Notes under the pieces: generated by a model
Seen by the model: the letters and a program-made list of their open reading frames with translations, nothing else
Told to the model about the DNA's origin: nothing
Database searches by the model: none
DNA from: Helopsaltes ochotensis
Lineage: Eukaryota > Chordata > Aves > Passeriformes > Locustellidae
Direction: 5' to 3'
Assembly: GCA_013400155.1 (NCBI GenBank)
Contig: VXBM01000283.1
Span: forward strand, 351,012 to 415,011
Length of the DNA: 64,000 nucleotides
Translations under genes and position numbers: made by a program
Shown: positions 1-10,260 of the stretch, piece after piece
Position numbering within the stretch: the first letter of the stretch is position 1
How the letters are laid out: each line of letters begins with the position of its first letter

Positions 1-610
1 GAACTTGATCTCATATGTATTTCATAAGAATAAATCATTTATTTTCATTGTCCTGAATTTATGCAGCTGGAGTAAAGATACCTGCTTTGGGCCTGCAAGA
101 GCTATAATCCTGATTAGAACCTAATGCTGAGTCAAGCCATGAAATTGATAACAAAAGACACTCTTGTCCTCATCTTTGGAGTTATTTGGGATTTAATATT
201 TCACTCTTCTTGCATAAAAATAAATTTGTAGGAACCTAACATTGTGAAATAGTAATCATGTTATGTAGCAATGTTGCTGATAAACATCACCTGAGAGGTT
301 TTTCCTGGCTAAGTAGTCTATAAGTAGTTTCTTCACACTTTTACCCATGCCAAGCACAAGCAGAGCAGGGTCATAACCCCAACTCACTTATGATCCTCTG
401 TTGCAGAACAGAATTAATTAAACGACATGAACAGTACACTTGAAATGCTGACGATTGTACAACAACAGCTATAAAAAAAAAGCTGTGAGAAAGAACTGCA
501 GAAACTGAGAAATATACATAAAGAAGGAACTGCAGAAACTGTGTCTCCCTCCCAAGGAACAGAGAAGCCTGCTTTGATGAGTAGTTGCACAAAAGAAAAA
601 GTATACATTA
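1..610. other. AT-rich non-coding DNA, nothing recognised
   Basis: No mobile element, RNA gene or credible coding frame was recognised. The only local structure is the short spaced repeat at 491-541. The two open frames here overlap each other on the minus strand and carry no known motif. Confidence 0.5.
491..541. repeat. Short imperfect direct repeat, about 33-34 bp spacing
   Basis: The phrase AAGAACTGCAGAAACTG occurs at 491-507 and again as AAGGAACTGCAGAAACTG at 524-541, with one inserted G. Only the first half of each unit is shared. This looks like a small local duplication. No function is implied. Confidence 0.6.
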
Positions 611-639
611 TGGCCTGCTATGTACTAAATCACAGATAG

Positions 640-879
640 AACAATTGGAAATTGTTATGCAGAAGCCAGAACAGTGCCGTTAACCCTCCTCTCTGTAGCC
701 ATTGCTTTAGAACTCTGTCCTCACTCAACCCTAAGCCTGATTTTCACTATAAAAGAATAGCCTGCCCTTAACTACCCTTAGTTAGCTTCTGAGAATTCAT
801 GTGCTCAGGAAATAAACCTTGTTTAGTCTTTCCTACTGTAAGAGCGGGATAAGGAGGTGTTACTCTGTGTTTCCCTGCA
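640..879 (+). mobile_element. LTR-like block, boundaries unresolved
   Basis: A TATA box (TATAAAAG, 748-755) lies 56 bases upstream of a polyadenylation signal (AATAAA, 811-816). A short tail follows, ending near CCCTGCA at 879. This TATA, poly(A) signal, short U5 order is typical of retroviral LTRs. I found no convincing TG...CA ends with a matching target duplication. A 9-bp direct repeat TACATTATG at 604-612 and 910-918 brackets the block but does not sit next to LTR-like termini. It may instead be a host promoter-like sequence or chance. Start and end are approximate. Confidence 0.33.
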
Positions 880-2340
880 GTGATGAAGCCAGGGAATATT
901 CAGGTGTGGTACATTATGAAAGTGGTGGGGGAAAAACGTGGCATGATGGTGTGAGGGATCTGAACTGAAAGGAAGGATGAGCTGAGGAGTCAGACAAAAT
1001 GCAAGATAAAATAGTGAAGGAATGGTTACACTGTCGAAGTACAGGAACATTTTTGTTTCCTGTTGCTTCTTGCTGCACTTTTGCAGTAAGCACCTTTGGC
1101 AATTAAACTGCAAAACTAAACATCCTTTGACTCAAGGAACAAAAGTGTGATTTATCTGTATCAACCTGTCTGCTCTGGTTATTTAGGTAGCTCAGTTGGA
1201 GGAAGTGATGGATCCTGTTCTACCTTAGGTGCAGGATAAGGGTGCCTGGTGTGTAGTATTCCAGCTTTGACTGGTATCTACAGGGTCTGACCTGTACATT
1301 GCAGAGGTTCTTGTTATTCTTTTGGGGCTGCAGTACAAATAAACTGGTTTTTAGATTACTACAAATAGTTTATATGCATGAACCTGTCAAACATAGTGGC
1401 CACTGAACATGCTGTAATTAATTGTCAGTTAACCATTAAGCTGTTAAAATTATATTAAGTGCTTAAAAATCTATGGCTTGTCTACTGCACAGATTTAAGG
1501 CTTTTAAAGGCTGACAAATCCATGTTATTGTCAGTTCAGCATTATTGATGCCTTTGGCCTTTAAAATACAGCTTCAATTACATAAGTTACAGTCTTTTAT
1601 TGCATCAGCAGCTTTTCAGTGCTAATCTTACTGGTGAACTGTAGTTTGTCATGGATTGGGAGAGGTGACGCTAATAAAACTTCTAATTTTTAAAATACTT
1701 GCAAAATATGTTTCACACAAAACACCCAAGATGTCTTTTTCTGTTCTATTACTCTAGAGCAGTGAATGCCTCACTTCTCAGGAGTTGCAATATGAAAGAG
1801 GGCCAGCAGATATGAATTATAGCATAAATAGCCCAGTGAAGCTGTCCTAGATGGACGATTGGAATAGAGAACTTGAGAGAACTTGAGCAATATGTGCTCT
1901 CCTATAGCTGTCTTAGTCTCTGTGTCCTCTCTTACCGGAGAGGATAAAGAATCACAGTTGGAGTTACTTGCAGATTTCCTGTGACTAGCAATGTACTCTG
2001 GAAATCAATGGTAAATACCAGTGAGTTCCAGTCTTGCAATTGTTAAGACTGACAAATTGTAATATGGGTTTGGCTGGCCTTACTTTTAGACTGAAAGAGT
2101 ATAAGATTAAAGGGTTTATACATTACTCTTTTCTGTGAAGTGAATCTTATTTACATCCTTTTTAAACATCCATAATTCTGCAACACCATTCCACTCTAGG
2201 GCTACATGCATACAATCACTGAGCCAAGTTTGTTGGCTGCAGTAAGGAAGCCAGTCCTTTAGATCTGAAATTGCACACATCCAGCATGCAGCTGAAACAC
2301 AGGGAGATTTGCTTCTGCCTCTTCTGCCTTTCTTGGAGCA
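880..2340. other. AT-rich non-coding DNA
   Basis: Nothing is assigned here. A phrase resembling a tRNA box A (GTAGCTCAGTTGG, near 1188-1200) has no matching box B or cloverleaf downstream, so it is not a tRNA. Confidence 0.45.
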
Positions 2341-2350
2341 TTTTTGGTTG

Positions 2351-2398
2351 GTTTTTTTTTGGGGGGGGGGTTGTTTTTTGTGTTGTTTATTTTTTTCT
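2351..2398. repeat. T/G low-complexity tract with T9-G10 run
   Basis: Nine T (2352-2360) run directly into ten G (2361-2370), then into a T/G-rich stretch. The homopolymer junction is directly visible. Such runs are error-prone in sequencing, and the G run could support unusual DNA structure. Confidence 0.85.
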
Positions 2399-3316
2399 GA
2401 GAGCTCCCAAGACTCCATCTTATTTCTGGGTGTTAGAACCTGGCTCAGCCTATTGTCTGCAGTTAAGTAGTCATGTGGCTTCAGCCTACCTTGCTACTAG
2501 CTGTCAAGCAGAGTGTATCTGCATATTTTTCTTATTAGACACCCTTTGTTAAATCACAGTACTGTCTGCAATGGTGTCACATTCTCTGCCACACCTTAAA
2601 TGTCACATAGAATGCAGAGGTTCTTCAGTGTTGTCTGGCTCTTAATTACCTCTACAAGTTGTTTAGCAGGATAATCTTTACTTGTCTATCCTTAGACTCC
2701 TGAGCTTTCTTGAAGTTGTTTGTAATCTTAGGACTTTCATTAAATATCTCACTGAAGTCCTTGAAACTGTCCATGACGTGGAGAACATTTTATTCCATTC
2801 CGTAATCCCAAACCTTAGGTGGAAATGCTACCTTGCTATCCACAGCTAGTACTGTTTTCAAAATCCAACTTCTGGCTATCTCCAGCTCCAGTGTTATCCT
2901 AGCCAGGCCTGGGAGTCAGAGCCTCGGAAGGTGGCAGACAATCTCAGAGCATCTGACAGCTCCAACCTCTATGATTACACAGGCAATCTAGAGGTTAATT
3001 TATCAGCCCCTGTGCACCTTCAAGTTTTGCTTCTCCATGTCAGTCCTCAGGATAGTGAGCCATCAGTAGCTTTGTTTCTTTCAGGACTTTTCTCTGAGAA
3101 TTTGAAGTTTACAAGATGTTGCTTTTTAAAGATCATCTAGCAATGGTGACTTCCTTGATCCTGCTCTCAGGTTGCCTGTGACAAGCTAAAACTGTGATCC
3201 TGGGGGGAAATTTTGTAGATGCAGCTTTTGTTATCTCAAAGCATTGGTGGAAGAGTGTGTGTTTGAGGGTAGAAAGTCTATATTGCTTATATTCTGTGCA
3301 AGGCTCCCTGGCTACA

Positions 3317-3332
3317 ACACACACACACACAC
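3317..3332. repeat. (CA)8 microsatellite
   Basis: Eight uninterrupted AC/CA dinucleotides are followed by a C-rich flank. This is a short dinucleotide repeat, likely at most weakly polymorphic. Confidence 0.9.
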
Positions 3333-4919
3333 CCCACCACTGCCACAACCTGCTCCCATCCCTGGAATCCTTCCATGTGACACAACTGGAGAAAACCTTG
3401 TCACTGATCTCCTTTAACATTAGCAAGATCTCAATGACATTTGGCACCAGCACCATCCTATACCTAGTGTTCATATAACATCAGGAAGAGCGTGTCTGTT
3501 GGATTCTGGCTTTTCTGACACCAGCCTACAGCTTTTGGGGATGCAGATCGAGCTGCACATTTGGGAAAAGTCATTATTGTCTTATTCTCATCGCCTCATC
3601 ATCTAGCTTACCTCTAGGAGACTGGCTGTCAGTTTATCCCAAGGAATGGACAGGGTTGTTTGGATGTCCAGCCTTTGACTTTCTAATGCTTTCTCCAGTG
3701 TCCCTTGCTAATTGTTTTCATAGGGAGTCATTTCAGAAGGGCCCAAGAAGTGAAGATTATACTTCATTTAGGAGATCTGGACAGGTTCTTTTGCTCTGGG
3801 TCAGCAAGTTCCTTGTACCAAAGGATACTAAAGATGGGGTGTGGAGATCCATCGCATACCGTAAAAATTGGACTGTGTGTATTTGAAAATGTACATTTAG
3901 GTTTGCATCCCTGGTGGTGGGTTACATTTTCTCAAAGTGTTTCACAAGATATTTTGAAACGTTCTGGTGTTTGGATTGCAAGAACTGATGCTTTTTCACT
4001 GATCACGGCCATTTCCAGATGCTTGAAAGAACAGTTGGAGTAATTTGGCTGCCCTAAGGCTAATATGCATGTTACTCCTCCCAGCCAGGTCAGGGTGGCT
4101 GCTGTGTGACAGGAGGCCTCAGAGGAGGTGCCTGCAGGTCTGGCTCAGTGTCTCGGGACATCCCTTTCCGGATGTGACTGTCAGTGTGCCTGTGGCACTT
4201 CTGAATTGCCCAGAAGTGATACATCCTAAGGCACTATGTAAAGGAGCACCTGTCTTTTTCTGAATATTAAATGTGAGGCCCAAGAGTGCCAACACAGTAG
4301 ATAAAACATACAAACAGCCTTTGAAAACCTTGACTTTATCCAGAAAGTCACATATGATTTACATTTGGGAAACTGAAGTTTTCTATCCACATATGCATCT
4401 CATTTCATAAAAATTGAACATATTGATACCCTTCTAGATTTTAAATTACTTAGTCTATTACAGCATTATTGCCTTTTAAACCACTGTTTGGAAAATGGTT
4501 TTGTTTGTTTACATCTGAACTTCAAATTGTTTTGCAGTTCTGCATTGCACTATGGTAGCAGATGTTGGTGACATTTTATAGAGCATAAATAACAGCTGTG
4601 AGCTGTGAAGTCATAATTCTGTCAGGGGATTTTTCTTACAGCTTGTCAAAATAAAAGAGCAAATTTTGAGTGACAAAAATGTATGTATTTGCCAGAAGTT
4701 TATTTCCAGCATTGCTGGGTACCCACCATTTTCATGGAGCCAAATATCATGACTTGTAGAGGATGCAACAACAAACTTGAAGGTGCTCTGATATGCACAA
4801 TTTGTACATCTGAGAAGATGCAGAGGACCTAGCTTGGGAAGAGTCAAGAGATGAACAGCGTATTGCTATCTCAGGGAAAAACTGGTCACCTCACATGGTT
4901 GAAAACAGGCTCAAAAGGA
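3333..4919. other. Non-coding DNA, nothing recognised
   Basis: The stretch is mixed AT-rich DNA with a somewhat GC-richer part near 4080-4220. Open frames overlap on both strands (for example 3705-4043 plus and 4119-4313 minus) with no recognisable domain. They are treated as chance. Confidence 0.45.
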
Positions 4920-5429
4920 TGTTAAGGAAACTTCCCTGTCTGACCATTCTCGATCTTCTCTGCTGGTCACACTTCCAAGACCAGAGACTTTCACTTCTGG
5001 GACCGAAACCCCTTCACAGCGGGAGAATCCAGTGGAAGCCCGGCTTGACTCCTCACATCCCCCACTCTCATGGTCAGACCAGATTTCTTCACCGATTCGT
5101 CCCCGGCTTTCCCACGGCAGTGTCAGACCTCTCATTCCATAAAGCCATTTATTCAGGGCACAGTAACACAGAAACAGCCCGAGGAGGATCCCCAGCAAAG
5201 GAATCCCGACTTTTCTCCCTTCACAATCTACCGGCTCACAAGTCTCCCTCTCCTTCCCGACTCTCTCAGGGACCATTCCCGGCTGTGCCACCGCTCTTTG
5301 TGCCCTTTGTTATGCGAAGGGTTGGCACTTCAGGGCCGCTTGTCTCTCTGGGCTCCCTTGCAGAGCTCAATCTGCATCTCACACCGCAGCTTGCCACCGG
5401 GCTGCCGGCACCAGGTGTGTTCCTCGACA
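4920..5429 (-). mobile_element. Probable solo LTR, ERVL-like
   Basis: Read on the minus strand, this roughly 510-bp block begins TGTCGAGG and ends CCTTAACA, giving TGT...ACA termini. A polyadenylation signal AATAAA lies at 5148-5153 (minus), preceded by a GC-rich segment and followed by about 230 bases. Flanking pentamers are AAGGA (4915-4919) and AAGGG (5430-5434), four of five identical, compatible with an eroded 5-bp target duplication of ERVL type. CpG sites are far denser than in the flanks, as expected for a later insertion. No clear TATA box was seen. The long open frames crossing it (204 codons plus, 126 codons minus) reflect GC-rich composition, not genes. The boundaries are inferred. 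Confidence 0.5.
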
Positions 5430-6304
5430 AAGGGGCCTATGGATTTATTAATGACAAGGAAGTGGCAATCTGTGAACTAAACTTTTGGGATCAATATACA
5501 GCAGTCTAACCCCAATACCAGACTCAAGACAGTAATAAACAGCCACAAAGGTGTTTATGTTTCTAAGCTCTTTTCTGCAGCTCGTGTGAAACACACGCAC
5601 GAACACATATTGACAGTAATGTACACCCCCATGGTACTGTACCTTGTGCTGTGAGACACAGAAGTGCAAAGGAGTTACACAAGAGCAATGTCTGACGTGT
5701 CTGAGGTCTGTCCTCTACACATAATTAAGGCATCTCATCTTTTCTTCTTTCAGACATTATTCTATTCTTTTGTCTGGACTTTTTCCCTGTGGAATTTGGG
5801 CTCTTTTATCTTTGGTCTAACTTTTTGGGGGATGTTTACCTGTATATATAAATGTATCTTTCATGTTGTCACAGATTTATCAGTGCACAATTGTACATAA
5901 GAATTTTTAAAGTACTGAACAGGCAGACAGGTGTCTGTCAGACTTCCCTGGAGTCAACAAAACAATAGGATCAAAACCAACTTTGAAACCTGTTTTAATC
6001 TGAACAATTGTCATTGTAATCACTTGTCATATAAGTTCTTGAAGGCAAAGCACTGAAAAATTTACTTATTTGCTTATTTTACAAAACAGTCTATTATTAA
6101 AAATATTTCCAGTAATTTTAAATATATATGTATAATGGGGAAGCCAAGAAGAGATAAAGAAATCTTCCCACAGAAATGAACATTCAGGTGTTCAGATATA
6201 AAATCTGTTTATGTCTTCCTTTATCAAAAAAGTGGCGTCACAAGAAGGCATTTTATTTCCTGTAGTGCATCTTTTTAACATTTCAACCTTTCCAGCAGGT
6301 AAAT
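5430..6304. other. AT-rich non-coding DNA
   Basis: Nothing is recognised. There are AT-only stretches near 6100-6130. No repeat family was identified. Confidence 0.45.
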
Positions 6305-6451
6305 CCGGGTGTTGGTGTTGTAGCTGTGGGATGTGAAAGGTGCCGCCAGTCCTTCCTCTCGCTAGATGGCACCGCTGCCCTCGAAACAGGATCCTCCACA
6401 GGCCGCATTTTTGGGTGAGAAGTTTCCAAAGGGCTCGTTCGGTTTGTTCGG
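6305..6451. promoter_or_regulatory. CpG-retaining patch with CTCF-like motif
   Basis: Nine CpG dinucleotides occur in about 150 bases, in a neighbourhood where they are rare. Within it, 6361-6372 reads GCTAGATGGCAC, whose AGATGGCAC core fits the established CTCF motif core (AG-R-K-GGC-R-C). The upstream flank fits less well. The patch could be a small regulatory element kept unmethylated, or a fragment of a younger insertion. Motif presence alone does not show binding. Confidence 0.35.
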
Positions 6452-8029
6452 ATTAACTTTGTTTGGGTCCTGCAGATGGGGTAGGTAAAACAGACTCCTG
6501 TTGATTCAGTGTTAATTCCTGAGCCTATCTGGACTGCTCATTTTTGCTGCAGGCTTGCTGGTTTTTCCTCTCTACACACTGAACAATATTGCAGAGATTG
6601 TGCAAACCCAGTTTTAAGTTGATTTGTCAGCACAAATAGAGAGGGTGGTTCAAGAACTGAAATAAAAGTAATGTAGTCTCAAGTCCATGTGTTTTGGGTT
6701 GTTTTTAGAATCTGTAAGATGTATGGACTCTGAAGAACTGGAATTATCTCAGAGAGATAATTGAAAGAACAAGCAATGTCTTTGCTGCAGCTGGGGAGAG
6801 ACTGGGAAAAAGGAAGAGAAGAATAGAATGTGACCCCAAAAACTGCACTGGAGGAAGGGCTAAGTCCTGGGGAAAGGACAGACCAACCAAGATCTTCACT
6901 GAGACCACCTGCAAAGACCTTTTGGAACTCCTCCAAATCAGAGTAGTTCTCAGAGATGTGATTTGTTGTCTGACCAATGAAAACACAAAGGAGAAATGTT
7001 TGTTGAAAAGCTGGGCTCAGTTTGGAGTCATCTGCAAGTGCACTTTCCTTTAAGGCAAAATTCCAAAGGCACACATAGAATTTGTACTTCTTTTAAAATG
7101 TATTTTTTAAAGCAAATATTTGTAGCATTTCCCATATCGTATTTTGACCCACATACAAGCTCACACGAGACCCTCCAAAAACACCCCAGTTGTTGAGGTT
7201 CAATTCTTGTGCACGTTTAATTTCCTTCTATTTGTGTATGTATTTGGCTCCTTATCCAGGAGAATGAGGGGCTTAGGGGTTAAATAAAAGTCAGGAATCA
7301 TTGCTGAAAGGAAAGAATAGGCATTCAATAGGGAGTTAAAAATGGCAAAGTGAATTCATGGTGTGAAGAAAAAATGAAATTTTGTATTGCTTCTGACATA
7401 GAGTAGTTTAAGGAGATCACTGTCTGAATTACTTGAGCTCTCAAAAGGATTTCTGCTTCTCCAAACTGCTCTCCGCAGGGGGAGGACATTCTGATGTCAG
7501 CAATTCTGATGTCCCTTTACAAGTGCTGTCTTTCGGCCACTTGGGTTACACACATTGTGTTGGTGGCTTGACACTTAAACTCGAGGTTTGTTTTTTAAAA
7601 CACCTACTGCAAAGTCAATTGCTGAGGTCTGCAGCCACTAAAAACATAAACAACAGGATTTGAGCCTTCACACCAAAATCCAATCAAATAATGGGATAGT
7701 TGAAAATTAATTAAAACTCGTGTTGTGAACTGCCTTTGGCTGTCTTTATTTATTTAAATTCTGAGATTTTAGTCAAAATGGTTTTTACTTCCAAATTTCT
7801 GAGCTGTGAGTGCTGGGAGCATCTAGCACAATTTATTTAGAGGATTAAGGATTCAAGGGATTAGAAGAAAATGGAAATATTCAAGTATTCTAAAAGCTGA
7901 CTGAAAATATTATTGGGTTCATTATAAATGGAGTACCCCAAAATAAAACCAAGGGAATAATCAGATTCCCAAATACACAAGGGGAACAGAACTTCTGGTG
8001 CTAAAGCTGCAGCTACTGGTTCGTTGTGG
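6452..8029. other. AT-rich non-coding DNA
   Basis: A 131-codon minus-strand open frame (6679-7074) is the longest local frame. It is rich in Ser, Leu and Phe, and I could not place it in any family. It overlaps an 80-codon frame in another phase. I saw neither splice sites nor a promoter that would support a gene. Confidence 0.45.
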
Positions 8030-8249
8030 CAGGATGCCACTTAAAGTGATGCTTATTAGCAGGAGGAGGATGTGAACAGAAAGGAGTAGCAAGGCTGTAT
8101 TCAAGTGGAGACAGGAGTTAAACAAGCTAGGGTTGGGTAGAATTTTCTGAAGCTGTATAAATGCTGAAAGGATGGATAGGACCTGCTGTAATAATTCGCT
8201 GGAGAACTAACGTCGGTTCTATTTAAGGGTTGTAATAAATCGTACAAGA
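8030..8249 (+). mobile_element. LTR-like block with TATA and poly(A) signal
   Basis: TATAAAT at 8156-8162 is followed by AATAATTCGCTGG near 8192, possibly a decayed poly(A) signal, and by an intact AATAAA at 8234-8239. CpGs (TCGC, ACGTCGG) are retained just before the end. The order is that of an LTR U3/R/U5. A start at TGTGGCAGG near 8025-8033 and an end near CGTACA (8246) are possible, but no target duplication was found. The boundaries are therefore guesses. Confidence 0.4.
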
Positions 8250-8589
8250 AATATTTTATACTGTATTTGTGAGGAGTAAGGACCTCATTTAGAATGGATA
8301 TTCTGTTTTATAGGAAGTTGCTCCTCTACTTTTTCCTTAGCATGAAATGTGGTGAAGGGATTCCTAGAGAGACATACAAAATTATTACAAAAAAAGCTAG
8401 GTAGCATAGTGTGTATCTCACCGTTCTACCTGCTAAATGATTACTTTGAGTTCCCAACCATACACCACCCAGAAGACACCTCCATGTCCCTTTGGGAGTG
8501 CACAAACATGCACGGCATCCATCACCTTGGAAGAGAGAGCCCTGTGAGACCATGGCGTCCAAGCTGTGACCCGACCCCACCGTGGCAAC

Positions 8590-8760
8590 TTGAGCACCTC
8601 CCACTGTGGGGATTCCGCCCCGGCCCTGGGCAGCCCATTCCAATATGGAATCCCCCTTTTTGGGGAAAACCTTCTTCCTAATCTCCAGTGCAAACGTCCC
8701 TTGGTGCAGCTTACACCAATTCTTGGCACCTGCTCTCTCTGGTCCTTGCCCACCTCTGAG
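8590..8760 (-). mobile_element. CR1 LINE fragment (3' region)
   Basis: On the minus strand this block carries phrases diagnostic of the distal part of avian CR1. The plus-strand text CCTGGGCAGCCCATTCCAA is the complement of the CR1 'TGGAA..GGCTGCCCAGG' block. It is followed by AACCTTCTTCCTAATCTCCA and a variant of the 'CCC(T)TGG(C/T)GCAGCTT' block. It is truncated on both sides and diverged. CR1 is the dominant non-LTR retrotransposon of birds. This copy cannot encode anything. Confidence 0.8.
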
Positions 8761-10074
8761 AAGGCTGGCACTGCCTTGTCTGTAAGCTGCCTGCAGGCAC
8801 GAGCAGAGGCTGTGCCAGGGAGAGCTGCTCAACTTTTGGGCCATTGCAAGAGACTGCTTTTCCTTATCCCTTGTCTATTTGCATTAAAGATGAAAGCATC
8901 CTTTCAGGAAAGAACTACTCCCTGTAACAGGTACTTGGTACAAGAACACGTCTCCATAAATAGACCGGGAAAAAGGCTGAGGCTAGAAAATTGAAGTGGA
9001 TCCGTAGCTGTCCAAAGCACGGGCTTCTGACAGAGCTTCTCAGTCAGCACCGCCTCGAGTTTTAAGATGGAGCAGCAGCAGCACACGAAAAGCAGTTGTG
9101 CCATGCGGCTGCTGCGGCACCAGGGCAATTTCAAGGCCCCCTCAAGTGCTGTAGCCCTCCAAGCAGAGGAGAAGGGGACTCAAAAGGGACAGGATGTGTC
9201 TCTGAAGCCTACGGCTGGATCTTGTTCCCATGCCCAGGGAACAAGAGCATGGAGACAACGAGCACAGGCAATCAGCTGGGACAAGTCTGAGGAAGCGTGT
9301 CATGGAAAGCAACACAAACTTGGAGCATGGGCCAAAGCCTCTGTAACCCCTTGAGCGGAATTCCTAACAGGGCAGTGCAACAACAGAAGAGGTCCAGCTC
9401 CCAGAGATCTGGCGAGCTGGAGCGCTGTGTGCAGGCCAAGAGGCAGGAGCGGTGCTCAGTCGAGGGTGGCCCTGCTGGAGGCTGCCCAGCAATGGCAGGG
9501 ATGAGCCCGGGGCTTGGTGCCAGCAGCTGCTGGAGCTGGAACCACACACAGAGCCCTGCAAGGAAACGTGGAGCTTCTCAGATCTGCTGGGGCTTTGGAT
9601 TGTTCTTGGTGTCTAGACCTTCACTAGGGTTTCACTTATTGGTGCCTCCTCAGTCGTGGGACACATCTCCTATTTGAGGTACTTAGCCACTAGATGACTT
9701 ACCTTTTTAAGATGAAGAGCAGGCTTTGGAGCACTCAGAAGGAGAAGGACGAAATTGGCAGCTTCTTCTGGGAGATTAGTCAAAGAAAGTTCATGTACTT
9801 GAAACAGGAAAGGAGTGCCCACATGGACAGCAGGATGCGTATGGCTTTACCCTTTTCTTTCCCACTTCCTTTCCTAATGTCCTATTTGAACTGATTTGAC
9901 ACAAATACATACAGGATGTAAGAGAAACAGAAGGAATTTGAATTGTAGGCTCAGTCTAGAAAGTCTGAGTACACTGTGCTCACTGACAAGGAAATGCCAG
10001 CCAGGTGCATGCCTTGGCAGATGGGAGTGTCATCCATGCCATGAGGGTCATCAATATCAGGCCTAGAAACACTG
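8761..10074. other. GC-richer non-coding stretch
   Basis: From about 8700 to 9560 the base composition is clearly richer in GC than the rest of the window. Open frames run on both strands in several phases at once (for example 9067-9354, 9297-9677 plus; 9272-9547 minus), which is how GC-rich non-coding DNA behaves. A CAG-rich run near 9067-9083 produces a short Gln tract in one frame. Some of this may be an eroded repeat that I cannot name. Confidence 0.45.
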
Positions 10075-10260
10075 ACCTCGCAAGGGAGGGAATTGTTCCT
10101 CTCTGCCCTTCTCTCAAGTGGCTTCACCTGGGATATTGTGTTCATTTTTGAGTTTTAAAATTGAAGGAAGATATAAAGTTGTTGGAGACCTTCCAGGGCA
10201 GGCCTACAAGGATAGTGAAGGCCTTTAGGGGAAGACATATGAGGAGTTGCTGATCTATAA
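10075..10260 (+). mobile_element. CR1 LINE fragment, plus strand
   Basis: The sequence follows the CR1 segment just downstream of the reverse transcriptase: a GGGAGG(G)AATTGTTCC-like start, CACCTGGGATATTGTGTTCA, then AAGGAAGATATAAAGTTGTT, and GGGGAAGACATATGAGGAG near 10228-10246. These match the family blocks 'CACCTGGAGTA(C/T)TGTGTCCAG', 'TTCAAGAAGGACAT' and 'TATGAGGAGCGGCTGA' in order. It is diverged and truncated at both ends, with no poly-octamer 3' tail. Its orientation is opposite to the fragment at 8590-8760, so the two are independent insertions. Confidence 0.75.

Noticed and set aside
1180..1260. tRNA- or tRNA-SINE-like box A (GTAGCTCAGTTGG).
   Set aside because: No box B (GGTTCGA-type) at the required distance and no cloverleaf pairing.
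4895..5509. 204-codon plus-strand and 126-codon minus-strand open frames.
   Set aside because: They overlap each other across a GC-rich LTR. Low stop-codon frequency in GC-rich DNA explains them.
6679..7074. 131-codon minus-strand frame.
   Set aside because: No family features, no splice or promoter context, and another overlapping frame in a different phase.
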